Both the position numbers and the translations under genes were made by a program. Under the pieces are notes generated by a model. The model did no database searches and had not been told where the DNA came from. It saw nothing but the letters and a program-made list of their open reading frames with translations. Shown here piece by piece: positions 23,509-31,469 of a DNA stretch of 64,000 bases. The stretch comes from Shimia sp965227725 (GTDB lineage Bacteria; Pseudomonadota; Alphaproteobacteria; Rhodobacterales; Rhodobacteraceae), in contig NZ_CBDDGH010000001.1 of NCBI RefSeq assembly GCF_965227725.1, forward strand, positions 930,001-994,000, given 5' to 3'. The number at the start of each line of letters is the position of its first letter. The first letter of the stretch is position 1.

Positions 23509-25431
23509 ATGAGCAAAGTGATTGGTATCGATCTCGGTACAACCAACTCCTGTGTCGCCATCATGGATGGCTCCCAGCCAAAAGTAATTGAGAACGCAGA
23601 AGGCGCGCGCACCACGCCGTCTATCGTTGCGCTCACCGATGACGAGCGCCTTGTGGGCCAGCCGGCAAAACGCCAGGCCGTCACCAACCCAGAAAACACC
23701 ATCTTTGGTGTGAAGCGTCTGATCGGTCGTCGTAAGGATGACGCAGCGCTGTCCAAAGACCTCAAGAACATGCCATTCTCCGTGATCAACGGCGGCAATG
23801 GCGACGCTTGGGTCGAAGCCAAGGGTGACAAATACTCCCCATCCCAAATTTCTGCTTTCATCCTCGGCAAGATGAAAGAAACCGCTGAGTCTTATCTCGG
23901 CGAAGACGTGACACAGGCTGTGATCACCGTGCCTGCCTACTTCAACGACGCACAGCGTCAGGCGACCAAAGACGCCGGTAAGATCGCGGGCCTCGAAGTG
24001 CTGCGCATCATCAACGAACCAACCGCGGCCGCGCTGGCCTATGGTCTGGACAAAGAAGACACCCAAACCATTGCCGTGTATGATCTCGGCGGCGGTACTT
24101 TCGACGTGACCATCCTGGAAATCGACGACGGTCTGTTTGAAGTGAAATCCACCAACGGTGACACCTTCCTCGGTGGTGAAGACTTCGACATGCGCATCGT
24201 GAACTACCTCGCGGATGAGTTCAAAAAAGAGCACAACGTCGACCTGACCAAAGACAAGATGGCGCTGCAGCGTCTGAAAGAAGCCGCAGAGAAAGCCAAG
24301 ATCGAGCTGTCCTCGGCCAACCAGACCGAAATCAACCAGCCGTTCATCTCCATGGACCCGACCAGCGGGACCCCGCTGCACATGGTCATCAAACTGACCC
24401 GCGCGAAGCTGGAAAGCCTGGTGAACGACCTGATCAAGGCCTCCATGAAGCCTTGTGCCGCCGCTCTGAAAGACGCAGGCCTGTCCGCAAACGAGATCGA
24501 CGAAGTTGTTCTCGTGGGTGGTATGACCCGTATGCCAAAAGTCATCGCAGAGGTGACCAAGTTCTTCGGCAAGGAGCCGCACAAAGGTGTGAACCCTGAC
24601 GAAGTTGTGGCCATGGGTGCCGCCATTCAGGCCGGTGTTCTGCAGGGCGACGTGAAAGACGTTGTTCTTCTGGACGTGACCCCGCTGTCTCTGGGCATCG
24701 AGACCCTCGGTGGCGTGTTCACCCGTCTGATCGACCGAAACACCACCATCCCGACCAAGAAGTCTCAGATCTTCTCCACAGCCGAAGACAACCAGAACGC
24801 TGTGACGATCCGCGTCTTCCAAGGTGAGCGTGAGATGGCGGCGGACAACAAGATCCTCGGCCAGTTCAACCTCGAAGATATCCCACCGGCGCCACGCGGC
24901 ATGCCGCAGATCGAAGTGACCTTCGACATCGACGCCAACGGCATCGTGTCTGTGGGCGCGTCCGACAAAGGCACCGGCAAAGAGCAGAAGATCACCATCC
25001 AAGCTTCCGGTGGTCTGTCTGATGCGGACATCGAGAAGATGGTTCAGGACGCCGAAGAGAATGCCGAGGCCGACAAAGAGCGCCGCGAGCTGATCGAAGC
25101 GCGCAACCAGGCGGAAAGCCTCGTGCACGACACCGAGAAGCAGGTGGCAGAGCATGGCGACAAAGTGGACCCATCCACTGTTGAAGCCATCGAGCTGGCC
25201 GTGGCCGCGCTGAAAGACGATCTGGAAAAAGACGACATCACTGCTGAGAAGCTGAAGTCCGGCATCCAGAACGTGATGGAAGTTGCGATGCGTCTGGGCG
25301 AAGCGATCTACAAAGCCAGCCAGGACGATGCAGGCGCTGCTGACATGCCTGACATGGACGACGCTGGTCCGGCTGCTGACGATGACATCGTTGACGCCGA
25401 CTTCGAAGATCTGGACGACAACAAGCGCTGA
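23509..25431 (+). CDS. dnaK: Molecular chaperone DnaK (Hsp70)
   Basis: A 640-residue Hsp70 of normal length. The ATPase domain starts VIGIDLGTTNSCVAIMDGSQ and includes VYDLGGGTFDVTILEI and VLVGGMTRMPKV. The substrate domain contains LLDVTPLSLGIETLGGVFTR, and the C-terminus is acidic, ending in EDLDDNKR-like sequence. It folds and protects client proteins with DnaJ and GrpE. A GAAGG ribosome site precedes the ATG at 23509. A hairpin with a T-run separates it from dnaJ, so dnaJ is probably made at a lower level by read-through. Regulation by RpoH is likely. Confidence 0.97.
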   Translation: MSKVIGIDLGTTNSCVAIMDGSQPKVIENAEGARTTPSIVALTDDERLVGQPAKRQAVTNPENTIFGVKRLIGRRKDDAALSKDLKNMPFSVINGGNGDAWVEAKGDKYSPSQISAFILGKMKETAESYLGEDVTQAVITVPAYFNDAQRQATKDAGKIAGLEVLRIINEPTAAALAYGLDKEDTQTIAVYDLGGGTFDVTILEIDDGLFEVKSTNGDTFLGGEDFDMRIVNYLADEFKKEHNVDLTKDKMALQRLKEAAEKAKIELSSANQTEINQPFISMDPTSGTPLHMVIKLTRAKLESLVNDLIKASMKPCAAALKDAGLSANEIDEVVLVGGMTRMPKVIAEVTKFFGKEPHKGVNPDEVVAMGAAIQAGVLQGDVKDVVLLDVTPLSLGIETLGGVFTRLIDRNTTIPTKKSQIFSTAEDNQNAVTIRVFQGEREMAADNKILGQFNLEDIPPAPRGMPQIEVTFDIDANGIVSVGASDKGTGKEQKITIQASGGLSDADIEKMVQDAEENAEADKERRELIEARNQAESLVHDTEKQVAEHGDKVDPSTVEAIELAVAALKDDLEKDDITAEKLKSGIQNVMEVAMRLGEAIYKASQDDAGAADMPDMDDAGPAADDDIVDADFEDLDDNKR

Positions 25432-25457
25432 TCCCAGCGCTCCCGGACATGAAAATC

Positions 25458-25488
25458 GGGCCGGTCCGATCTCCGGACTGGCCCTTTT
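25458..25488 (+). terminator. Terminator or attenuator between dnaK and dnaJ
   Basis: An 11-bp stem (25458-25468 with 25474-25484, one G-T pair) with a 5-base loop is followed by TTTT (25485-25488). It lies in the 80-bp gap between dnaK and dnaJ. Partial termination here would keep DnaJ below DnaK. Confidence 0.75.
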
Positions 25489-25511
25489 CATTCCGACCAA
25501 AGGAGTAACCC

Positions 25512-26663
25512 ATGGCAAAACGTGACTTCTACGAGGTGCTTGGCGTCAGCAAAGGGGCTTCGGCGGACGAAATCAAAAAAGCCTACCGTAGGAAAGCCAA
25601 AGAGCTGCATCCGGACCGCAACAAGGACAACCCTGAGGCGGAAGGACAGTTCAAAGAGGCCAACGAAGCCTACGAAATCCTCAAAGACGCAGAGAAGAAA
25701 GCCGCTTATGACCGCTTTGGTCACGCTGCCTTTGAAGGTGGCATGGGTGGTGGCGGAGGCCGTGGCGGCCATCCGGGCCAAGGTGATTTTGCCTCAGCCT
25801 TCTCTGATGTGTTTGACGACCTTTTTGGCGACTTCATGGGCGGCGGTGGCCGTGGTGGCGGCGGGCGTCAGCGCGCCTCCCGTGGTGCCGACCTGCGCTA
25901 CAACCTGCGTGTGACCCTTGAGGAAGCCTACTCCGGCCTCCAGAAAACCATCAACGTCCCGGCCTCCGTGTCCTGTGAGAAATGCTCAGGCTCCGGTGCT
26001 GAGGGCGGCGCTGAGCCGACCACCTGCCCGACCTGCTCCGGCATGGGCAAAGTGCGCGCACAGCAGGGCTTTTTCACGGTGGAACGCACCTGTCCGACCT
26101 GCTCGGGCCTCGGTCAGATCATCAAGAATCCCTGTAAGGGCTGCCACGGTCAGGGGCGCGTCGAGAAAGACCGCGCACTGTCTGTGAACATCCCCGCAGG
26201 TGTGGAAACCGGCACCCGCATCCGCCTCGCTGGCGAAGGCGAAGCCGGCATGCGTGGTGGCCCCGCAGGCGACCTCTACATCTTCATCGAGGTGGCGCAG
26301 CACAAGATCTTTGAGCGTGACGGTGTGAACCTCTACTGCCGCGTCCCGGTCTCCATGTCCGCCGCCGCTCTTGGCGGAGACATCGAGGTGCCAACCATCG
26401 ACGGAGGCCGCTCGCGTGTGAAGATCCCGTCCGGCTCGCAATCGGGCCGCCAGATGCGCCTGCGCGCCAAAGGCATGCCCGCCCTGCGCGGCGGCGGCAC
26501 CGGCGACATGATGATCGAACTGGCAGTGGAAACCCCGGTGAACCTCACCAGCCGCCAGAAAGAGCTTCTGCGCGAATTCGAAGAGCTGTCGGAGGAAAAC
26601 AACCCCGAAAGCAGCAGCTTCTTCAGCTCCGTGAAGAGCTTCTGGGATTCGATGAAGGGGTAG
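25512..26663 (+). CDS. dnaJ: Chaperone protein DnaJ
   Basis: A 383-residue type I Hsp40. The J domain (1-70; KRDFYEVLGVSKGASADEIK, with HPD in KELHPDRNKDNP) stimulates DnaK ATPase. A Gly/Phe region follows (GGMGGGGGRGGHPGQGDF). The zinc region contains four CxxCxGxG-type repeats (CEKCSGSG, CPTCSGMG, CPTCSGLG, CKGCHGQG) near 145-210. The C-terminal beta domains bind substrate. It has an AAGGAG ribosome site at 25499-25504. It is followed by a strong hairpin shared with the convergent small gene. Confidence 0.97.
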   Translation: MAKRDFYEVLGVSKGASADEIKKAYRRKAKELHPDRNKDNPEAEGQFKEANEAYEILKDAEKKAAYDRFGHAAFEGGMGGGGGRGGHPGQGDFASAFSDVFDDLFGDFMGGGGRGGGGRQRASRGADLRYNLRVTLEEAYSGLQKTINVPASVSCEKCSGSGAEGGAEPTTCPTCSGMGKVRAQQGFFTVERTCPTCSGLGQIIKNPCKGCHGQGRVEKDRALSVNIPAGVETGTRIRLAGEGEAGMRGGPAGDLYIFIEVAQHKIFERDGVNLYCRVPVSMSAAALGGDIEVPTIDGGRSRVKIPSGSQSGRQMRLRAKGMPALRGGGTGDMMIELAVETPVNLTSRQKELLREFEELSEENNPESSSFFSSVKSFWDSMKG

Positions 26664-26666
26664 ATT

Positions 26667-26693
26667 GGAATGGGCGACACTGTCGCCCATTCC
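26667..26693. terminator. Long perfect hairpin after dnaJ
   Basis: GGAATGGGCGAC (26667-26678) and GTCGCCCATTCC (26682-26693) form a perfect 12-bp stem with a 3-base loop, 3 bp after the dnaJ stop. There is no T-run on either side, so it may stabilise the 3' end or stop transcription weakly. It also lies just after the stop of the convergent 50-residue gene. Confidence 0.55.
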
Positions 26694-26701
26694 CACATCG
26701 A

Positions 26702-26854
26702 TCAACCGCTGATACGGCGACATTCCGAACACTTCGGCTTTCCACCTGTGCCAGAACGCAGATTTTCGCTCTCGATATTGTTGCCGGTATTACAGTTCGT
26801 CTCGTCATGATAGACGCCAGACTTGATTGAGTGCCAAGGCGATTTCTTAGCCAT
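26702..26854 (-). CDS. Small Cys-containing protein of 50 residues, function unknown
   Basis: A short frame with ATG at 26854 and TGA at 26702-26704. The product begins MAKKSPWHSIKSGVYHDETN and ends CSECRRISG. Features are three cysteines, with a CxxC pair near the C-terminus, and a central Gly/Asn-rich segment CNTGNNIESEN followed by GTGGKPKC. The layout His...Cys...CxxC could bind one zinc. GGAGA and AGAG lie 8-20 bp upstream. The segment order WHS-VYHD-CNTGNNIE-GTGGKP is reminiscent of small proteins seen in other bacteria, but that is from memory. It is convergent with dnaJ, separated by a perfect hairpin. No function is assigned. Confidence 0.65.
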   Translation of the reverse strand: MAKKSPWHSIKSGVYHDETNCNTGNNIESENLRSGTGGKPKCSECRRISG

Positions 26855-27179
26855 GAGTTCTCTCTTTCTCCGGGTACACCGGAACTATGAAGCCGCTCTT
26901 GACTAAGTTTACCCAGTAGATTCTACTGAGCGAGTCTATTCGGTAAGAAACGGCTCCGTTTCATATACTGAAGGAAAGCGCCACTAGGAGAGTTAAGAGG
27001 TTCCTAGTGGCGTACCCTCATCACAAATCATCGGTACAATGTTAGCGTGAGTCAACATATAGCCTGTGGGTAAGTCTTGACCACAATCTAAATGCTGGAG
27101 AATCCACAGCAATTTGGGATCACTCGCAACCGATGCAGCATATGTAGTGATCCGATAGAACTTAAAAGCGATTCTCTTG
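26855..27179. promoter_or_regulatory. Gene-free region with three perfect palindromes
   Basis: No gene is seen in these 325 bases. Three perfect inverted repeats follow one another: CAGTAGA-T-TCTACTG (26914-26928), GAAACGG-CT-CCGTTTC (26947-26962) and CGCCACTAGGA-N12-TCCTAGTGGCG (26979-27012). A plus-strand promoter TTGACT (26899-26904), 17 bp, TCTACT (26922-26927) would overlap the first palindrome and transcribe through the other two, as for a small RNA. Alternatively the third repeat, followed on the minus strand by CTTTCCTTC, terminates the hydrolase gene, and the first is an operator for the 50-residue gene. The remaining 167 bases (27013-27179) show nothing clear. Confidence 0.4.
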
Positions 27180-28055
27180 CTAACGAACCGCCCCCTCCAA
27201 ATGCCCCAGCACTGCCGCCAGCACGTCCTCCGGCTGCTCCTCAATCAGGAAATGCCCCGCTTCAACGCCCTTCCCCACCGCGTTCGGGAACCACGTCTGC
27301 CAGCACTCCAGAGGGTCCACGTGGTGGTCGATCACGCCTTTTGTGCCCCAAAGCACCAGACAGGGCATCTCAAACTGCCGCCCCTCATCCGCCCGATCGT
27401 GCTCCAGATCCACACTGGCTCCGGCCGCATAATCGCCGCACCAGGCATCCACCACGCTGGGCTTGCGCGCCGCCGCCTCATAGGCCGCCAGAGCCGCTGG
27501 GTGAAACATCTCCAAACTGCCTGACAGCCCGACCAGCGCGGAATGCAGATAGAGCACCGGATCGCTTTTGATCAGCGCCTGCGGCATACCGCCGGGCTGC
27601 GCCAGAAAGGTCCAGTGGTAGTAGCGCTTGGCCAGCCAGTCATCCATCGTGCGCCACACATCCAGCGTGGGCAGAATGTCCATCAAAGCGATGGAGCGCA
27701 CCGCCTCCGGATGGTCGAGCACCATGCGATGTGCGGTACGGGCGCCGCGGTCATGGGACACCACATGAAACCGCTCATACCCCAGCGCGTGCATCACCGC
27801 GACCTGATCCTGCGCCATAGCCCGAAACGTGAAATCCCCATCATGTGCCACAGAGTCACCATAGCCGCGCAGATCTGGCACGATCACGCGGTACCGCGCT
27901 GCCAGCTGTTCGGCGATGCCGTGCCACATCACATGGGTTTCCGGAAACCCGTGCAACAACAGAAGCGGCGCGCCTGCCCCGCCCACACGCAGATGAATGC
28001 GCGCATTGGGCAGGTCAATCTCATGTGTCTCAAAGCCGGAAAACACGCCGCTCAC
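27180..28055 (-). CDS. Alpha/beta hydrolase with fluoroacetate dehalogenase active site
   Basis: A 291-residue alpha/beta hydrolase. The nucleophile is Asp102 in VVSHDRGARTAHRM rather than Ser, with Arg103 and Arg106 beside it as the carboxylate-binding pair. Acid Asp126 is in ALMDILPTLD and base His268 in GVEAGHFLIEEQP. His147-Trp148 (RYYHWTFLAQP) and Tyr209 (WCGDYAAGA) match the halide pocket known from fluoroacetate dehalogenase FAcD. The oxyanion loop is LLHGFPETHV. The predicted reaction is hydrolysis of haloacetates (even C-F) to glycolate. Activity on fluoroacetate is inferred from these residues. It starts at GTG 28055 and lies 23 bp downstream of the ABC binding-protein gene start region, on the same strand as that gene. 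Confidence 0.78.
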   Translation of the reverse strand: MSGVFSGFETHEIDLPNARIHLRVGGAGAPLLLLHGFPETHVMWHGIAEQLAARYRVIVPDLRGYGDSVAHDGDFTFRAMAQDQVAVMHALGYERFHVVSHDRGARTAHRMVLDHPEAVRSIALMDILPTLDVWRTMDDWLAKRYYHWTFLAQPGGMPQALIKSDPVLYLHSALVGLSGSLEMFHPAALAAYEAAARKPSVVDAWCGDYAAGASVDLEHDRADEGRQFEMPCLVLWGTKGVIDHHVDPLECWQTWFPNAVGKGVEAGHFLIEEQPEDVLAAVLGHLEGAVR

Positions 28056-28078
28056 GCCTCTCTTCTAGTGCAACCGCC

Positions 28079-28918
28079 TCACCGTGGGAGCGGTGCCATG
28101 GTGAACATCGCACGCAGGAAATCTCCCGGCTGAATGCCTGGCAGCGTCGCTTCAAAGACCTTCTGCATCACCCCGCGCGCATACATTTCAGACAACAGGC
28201 CATCCACCAACAGGCGGAAATCCGTGTCGCCGCGCGCCATGGCCAGCCCGTGCTGCTCCACCGTGAGGATCGCATTACTGAGCTTAAGATTGCCGCGATC
28301 TTCGCTGCTCAGCCACAGTGCCGCGAGAATGGACTGGTCCGCGAAATAGGCATCCAGCTCGCCATTCTCCAACGCCTCCATCGCCGCATCATGATCGGCA
28401 AAGCGCACCACCTCGGCAAACAGCCCCGCCCCAGTCAGCGTATTGGTGAGCGCGGTTTCGGTGGTGGTGTCGCGCCGCACGCCCAGCTTCTTGCCCGCCA
28501 GATCCGCAAAATTGTCCGAGCCGTTCAGGGGCAGCAGGATTGACGTGCCATCGGCAAAAACCGGAATGGAAAAATCCACGATCTCGCGCCGAGACAAGGT
28601 GATGGTGGCCGCCCCGCACAGCAGGTCAATCTCACCCGCGGCCACTTTCTCAAACCGGTCCTGCGCGCCGACGGGTACAAATTCCACATCCAGATTGGGG
28701 ATCTTGATCGTGTTCAGAATGCCCTGCGCCAGTTCGGCACACACCAGCGGCGTGTAGCCACTCGGGTTGCCGTCCTCAGCCTGAAAGGACAACGGCGCCG
28801 CATCCACGCGATAGCCCAGTTTGAGCTGCCCGGTTTCCTTTATCCGTTCGATGGTCTGCGCACTGGCAGCCCCCGCCAAAAGGGCAGTGGCCATAACAAG
28901 GCTCAAAAAGGATTTCAT
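28079..28918 (-). CDS. Amino-acid-type ABC transporter substrate-binding protein (orphan)
   Basis: A 279-residue periplasmic binding protein of family 3. The signal peptide is KSFLSLVMATALLAGAASAQ (2-21). The mature part starts TIERIKETGQLKLGYRVDAA and contains EIDLLCGAATITLSRREIVD and GKKLGVRRDTTTETAL, typical of polar amino-acid binders. The ATG at 28918 follows AGGA. No permease or ATPase gene is next to it, so it either pairs with a transporter elsewhere or has a sensory role. Four 11-bp-spaced elements lie 100-145 bp upstream. The dehalogenase-like gene follows on the same strand. Confidence 0.85.
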   Translation of the reverse strand: MKSFLSLVMATALLAGAASAQTIERIKETGQLKLGYRVDAAPLSFQAEDGNPSGYTPLVCAELAQGILNTIKIPNLDVEFVPVGAQDRFEKVAAGEIDLLCGAATITLSRREIVDFSIPVFADGTSILLPLNGSDNFADLAGKKLGVRRDTTTETALTNTLTGAGLFAEVVRFADHDAAMEALENGELDAYFADQSILAALWLSSEDRGNLKLSNAILTVEQHGLAMARGDTDFRLLVDGLLSEMYARGVMQKVFEATLPGIQPGDFLRAMFTMAPLPR

Positions 28919-29000
28919 GGGGTATCCTGTCTCAAAAATAATTTGTGTTGACGTTACCTTTCCAGCTTCCGGGAAGGGCCACAAGCGCGATTTCCGCGCA

Positions 29001-29097
29001 CAAAGGTTAACGAAATTGACACCGTCGCGTTACAGCCGCGATACAGACGCGATACCGACGTGCGATTTTGCAGAAATCTGACCTTTGTTAACCTTTG
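29001..29097. repeat. Array of four 11-bp-spaced direct repeats framed by an inverted repeat
   Basis: On the plus strand the 7-mers GACACCG (29018), GTTACAG (29029), GATACAG (29040) and GATACCG (29051) recur exactly every 11 bp with 4-bp spacers. Read on the minus strand they are CGGTATC, CTGTATC, CTGTAAC and CGGTGTC, one of which fits the PhoB-box half site CTGT(A/C)A(C/T). CAAAGGTTAAC (29001-29011) and its exact complement GTTACCTTTG-type arm GTTAACCTTTG (29087-29097) flank the array. It lies between the divergent ABC binding-protein gene and radC. Such 7+4 direct repeats are typical of OmpR/PhoB-family response regulator sites. Confidence 0.55.
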
Positions 29098-29125
29098 ATT
29101 TACCATCTTTGGAGATTGTTAACCC

Positions 29126-29887
29126 ATGTCCAGAGCGAACGACTTTGGGGAACGGCCGTTGCCGCTTTTTGAAGCGGACGAGGCCGTTGGGTCGCCGCTC
29201 AAGGCCGGTAAACTACCCTCCTATATTGCGGATCACCGCAAGCGCCTGCGCACCCGCTTCATTAACGGCGGCGCGCAGGCGCTCCCTGATTATGAGCTGC
29301 TGGAACTGGTGCTATTTCGCGCAATCCCGCGACGGGATGTGAAACCCCTCGCGCATAAGCTCCTGGAAACATTCGGAGACTTCAACGCCGTCATCAGCGC
29401 GCCCCTGCCGCGCCTTGCGCAGGTCAAAGGCGTGGGCGAAGCGGTGATCTGTGAGCTGAAGGTGATTGAGGCCGCTGCCCACCGTCTGGCCCGCTCGCGT
29501 GTGATGCACCGCCCGATCCTGTCGAGCTGGGAGGCGCTGCTGGATTATTGCCACACCACCATGGCGCATCGCGACACCGAACAGTTTAGAGTGCTGTTTT
29601 TAGACACAAAAAACACCCTTATCGCCGACGAAGCGCAGGCGCAGGGCACGGTCAATCATGTGCCGGTCTACCCCCGCGAGGTCGCCAAACGCGCACTCGA
29701 ACTCAACGCAAGCGCTCTCATTCTGGTGCACAACCACCCATCCGGGGACCCGACCCCGTCAGAGGCGGATATCGCCATGACACATCAGATCGACATGGCC
29801 TGCCAGACCCTCGCGCTGACCCTGCATGACCATATCATCATTGGGAAATCCCGCGAGTTGAGCTTCCGCTCCGAAGGGCTGATTTAG
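29126..29887 (+). CDS. radC: RadC-family JAB-domain protein
   Basis: A 253-residue RadC (DUF2466) protein. The N-terminal part has helix-hairpin-helix character (LAQVKGVGEAVICELKVI, near 105-125). The C-terminal JAMM/MPN domain contains LILVHNHPSGDPTPSEADIAM, the metal-binding HxH...D pattern. Its cellular role is unclear despite the DNA-repair name. The ATG at 29126 is preceded by GGAG at 29111. The 11-bp repeat array is about 65 bp upstream of the start, pointing away. It converges on the PstS-OmpA gene with a 1-bp gap. Confidence 0.9.
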   Translation: MSRANDFGERPLPLFEADEAVGSPLKAGKLPSYIADHRKRLRTRFINGGAQALPDYELLELVLFRAIPRRDVKPLAHKLLETFGDFNAVISAPLPRLAQVKGVGEAVICELKVIEAAAHRLARSRVMHRPILSSWEALLDYCHTTMAHRDTEQFRVLFLDTKNTLIADEAQAQGTVNHVPVYPREVAKRALELNASALILVHNHPSGDPTPSEADIAMTHQIDMACQTLALTLHDHIIIGKSRELSFRSEGLI

Positions 29888-29888
29888 G

Positions 29889-31448
29889 TCACTTGACCCA
29901 AATCTCCACCCGCCGGTTCACCTGCCGCCCCCAGGCGCTGTCATCACAAGCCATGGGCATGGCTTCGCCAAAGGCATGCACCTGAATATCCATCCGCTCA
30001 GGCTGTGCGGTCTCCGCAGCCGTCAACACAGCCTTGCGCACCGAATCCGCCCGACGTTCCGCGATCTTCTGGTTGCCAGCCGCCGGGCCGTTACCATCTG
30101 AAAAGCCTACAAAATAGAGGCTTCTTGCGTCATAAACTCCGGCCTCGAGCGCCCGCGCCAGCTGTTGCACATTGGAGCGCGACTGCGCATCCAAACGCGA
30201 GGATCCCGCTTGGAACCGGAAAGAAATCGACAGGCGTTTCATGCCAGAAAGCGTGGATGTCAGGCGCTGTAGGTCCTCAAGCCCGACGTCTTCCCTAGCC
30301 ACGGAAATCGCATTGGCAAAGCGGTCTCCCTGCAAGTTGACCGGCACCTCTTCGGCGGTCTGATCCACAAAGCCAGCCCGCCGGATCACGATCTGTGCGG
30401 AGGGGCTGCGGGTATAGCTCAGGAAATCCCGTGCGATTTTGGGCAAGCGACGGGCCGGAAAATAGAGGAACATCGGGGCGTTTAGGGGATAATCCTCGGT
30501 TTTGATGGTGCGCCGCGAGGCTGCCAGAGAAAACCCGCAAGCCCCCTGCAAGGTCACAAGCTGCGTGTTGCCGCGATCCGCATAAGACGCGATGCCAATG
30601 GCAAACGGGTCCCGCTCCACCGCATGAACCAGCGCCTCATTGCGGCTGTGGCGCGCCGCCGCCTCATCTGTTCGCAGATTGGCGCGGAGCATCAGCTGAT
30701 CTTCGACCGCCTGCGCAAAACCGGACTCCCCTGTCATCATATGAACGGAAATCGGCGCATCCGGGCCGCCAAGCGCTGCCCAATTGTCGATCTTCCCGGC
30801 AAAAACCTCAGCGAGCTGCAGCAAAGACATGGACGTGACCGGATTGCCAGCGGCCACGATGGGCACCATCCCGTCGAGCGCCAGAACGCGGCTGCGGTTG
30901 GCGTCTGTCATATCACCCAGTCCGGCCTCATAGCCCAGCTCTGCCTCCTTGGGGCGGATCTCACGCAGGGACATGGCAATGTCGGCCTCATCCGCCAGAA
31001 GGTCGGCAAACCCTTCTTCCGCGCTGCTCGCATGAAAGCGGAATTTGGCGAGCGTTTCGCCTCCGTTCGGTGCGCTGAGGATATAGGTAAACCTTTGTTT
31101 GCTCTCAGATTCTCTGGCCACCTCATAGCCCTCTGCCTGTGCAAAGGCCTCAAGCAGCGCAGGCATCAGGATGTCAGCCATGGTCGCGGATCCGGAGATC
31201 GAGACATCGGCGACGAAGTTGATCAGATTGGGGCAGCCGGGGCCTTCGCAGAACACACCGGAGCCATCCACGGTCAGTTCGCCGTAGATCGTCTGCACAC
31301 GATAGAACTCTCCATCAAACCCCAAAAGGGTGCCGGAGATTTCAACTTCTCCGTCGTGAGATTTGAGGAAAACGTCCTGAGAAAGGGCAGATGTGACACC
31401 TGCCAAAAGAAGAAGTGCGGCGTAAACCGCCGCACGAAACTGCATCAT
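29889..31448 (-). CDS. PstS-like binding protein fused to an OmpA domain
   Basis: A 519-residue exported protein with a Sec signal peptide (AVYAALLLLAGVTSALSQ, about 7-24). Residues 80-360 form a phosphate-binding-protein-like (PBP type 2) domain: VSISGSATMADILMPALLEA near 80 and IVAAGNPVTSMSLLQLAEVF near 200. Residues 400-519 form an OmpA-like peptidoglycan-binding domain (LYFVGFSDGNGPAAGNQKIA, ERRADSVRKAV, ending NRRVEIWVK). The fusion would tether a solute-binding domain to the cell wall, suggesting a sensor or scaffold instead of a transporter subunit. A short domain at 25-75 (DGEVEISGTLLGFDGEFYRV) resembles SH3-like strands. It lies 21 bp after the next gene upstream and is likely cotranscribed with it. 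Confidence 0.8.
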   Translation of the reverse strand: MMQFRAAVYAALLLLAGVTSALSQDVFLKSHDGEVEISGTLLGFDGEFYRVQTIYGELTVDGSGVFCEGPGCPNLINFVADVSISGSATMADILMPALLEAFAQAEGYEVARESESKQRFTYILSAPNGGETLAKFRFHASSAEEGFADLLADEADIAMSLREIRPKEAELGYEAGLGDMTDANRSRVLALDGMVPIVAAGNPVTSMSLLQLAEVFAGKIDNWAALGGPDAPISVHMMTGESGFAQAVEDQLMLRANLRTDEAAARHSRNEALVHAVERDPFAIGIASYADRGNTQLVTLQGACGFSLAASRRTIKTEDYPLNAPMFLYFPARRLPKIARDFLSYTRSPSAQIVIRRAGFVDQTAEEVPVNLQGDRFANAISVAREDVGLEDLQRLTSTLSGMKRLSISFRFQAGSSRLDAQSRSNVQQLARALEAGVYDARSLYFVGFSDGNGPAAGNQKIAERRADSVRKAVLTAAETAQPERMDIQVHAFGEAMPMACDDSAWGRQVNRRVEIWVK

Positions 31449-31469
31449 TGTGATGTCCTGACCGCGAGC

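Noticed and set aside
23503..25518. 671-residue open frame on the minus strand opposite dnaK
   Set aside because: It mirrors the third-position bias of dnaK, has no family resemblance and no ribosome site; it is a shadow frame.
26993..27244. 83-residue minus-strand frame continuing past the end of the hydrolase gene
   Set aside because: Its only start lies inside the hydrolase gene in another frame, and it ends inside a perfect hairpin; no family resemblance.
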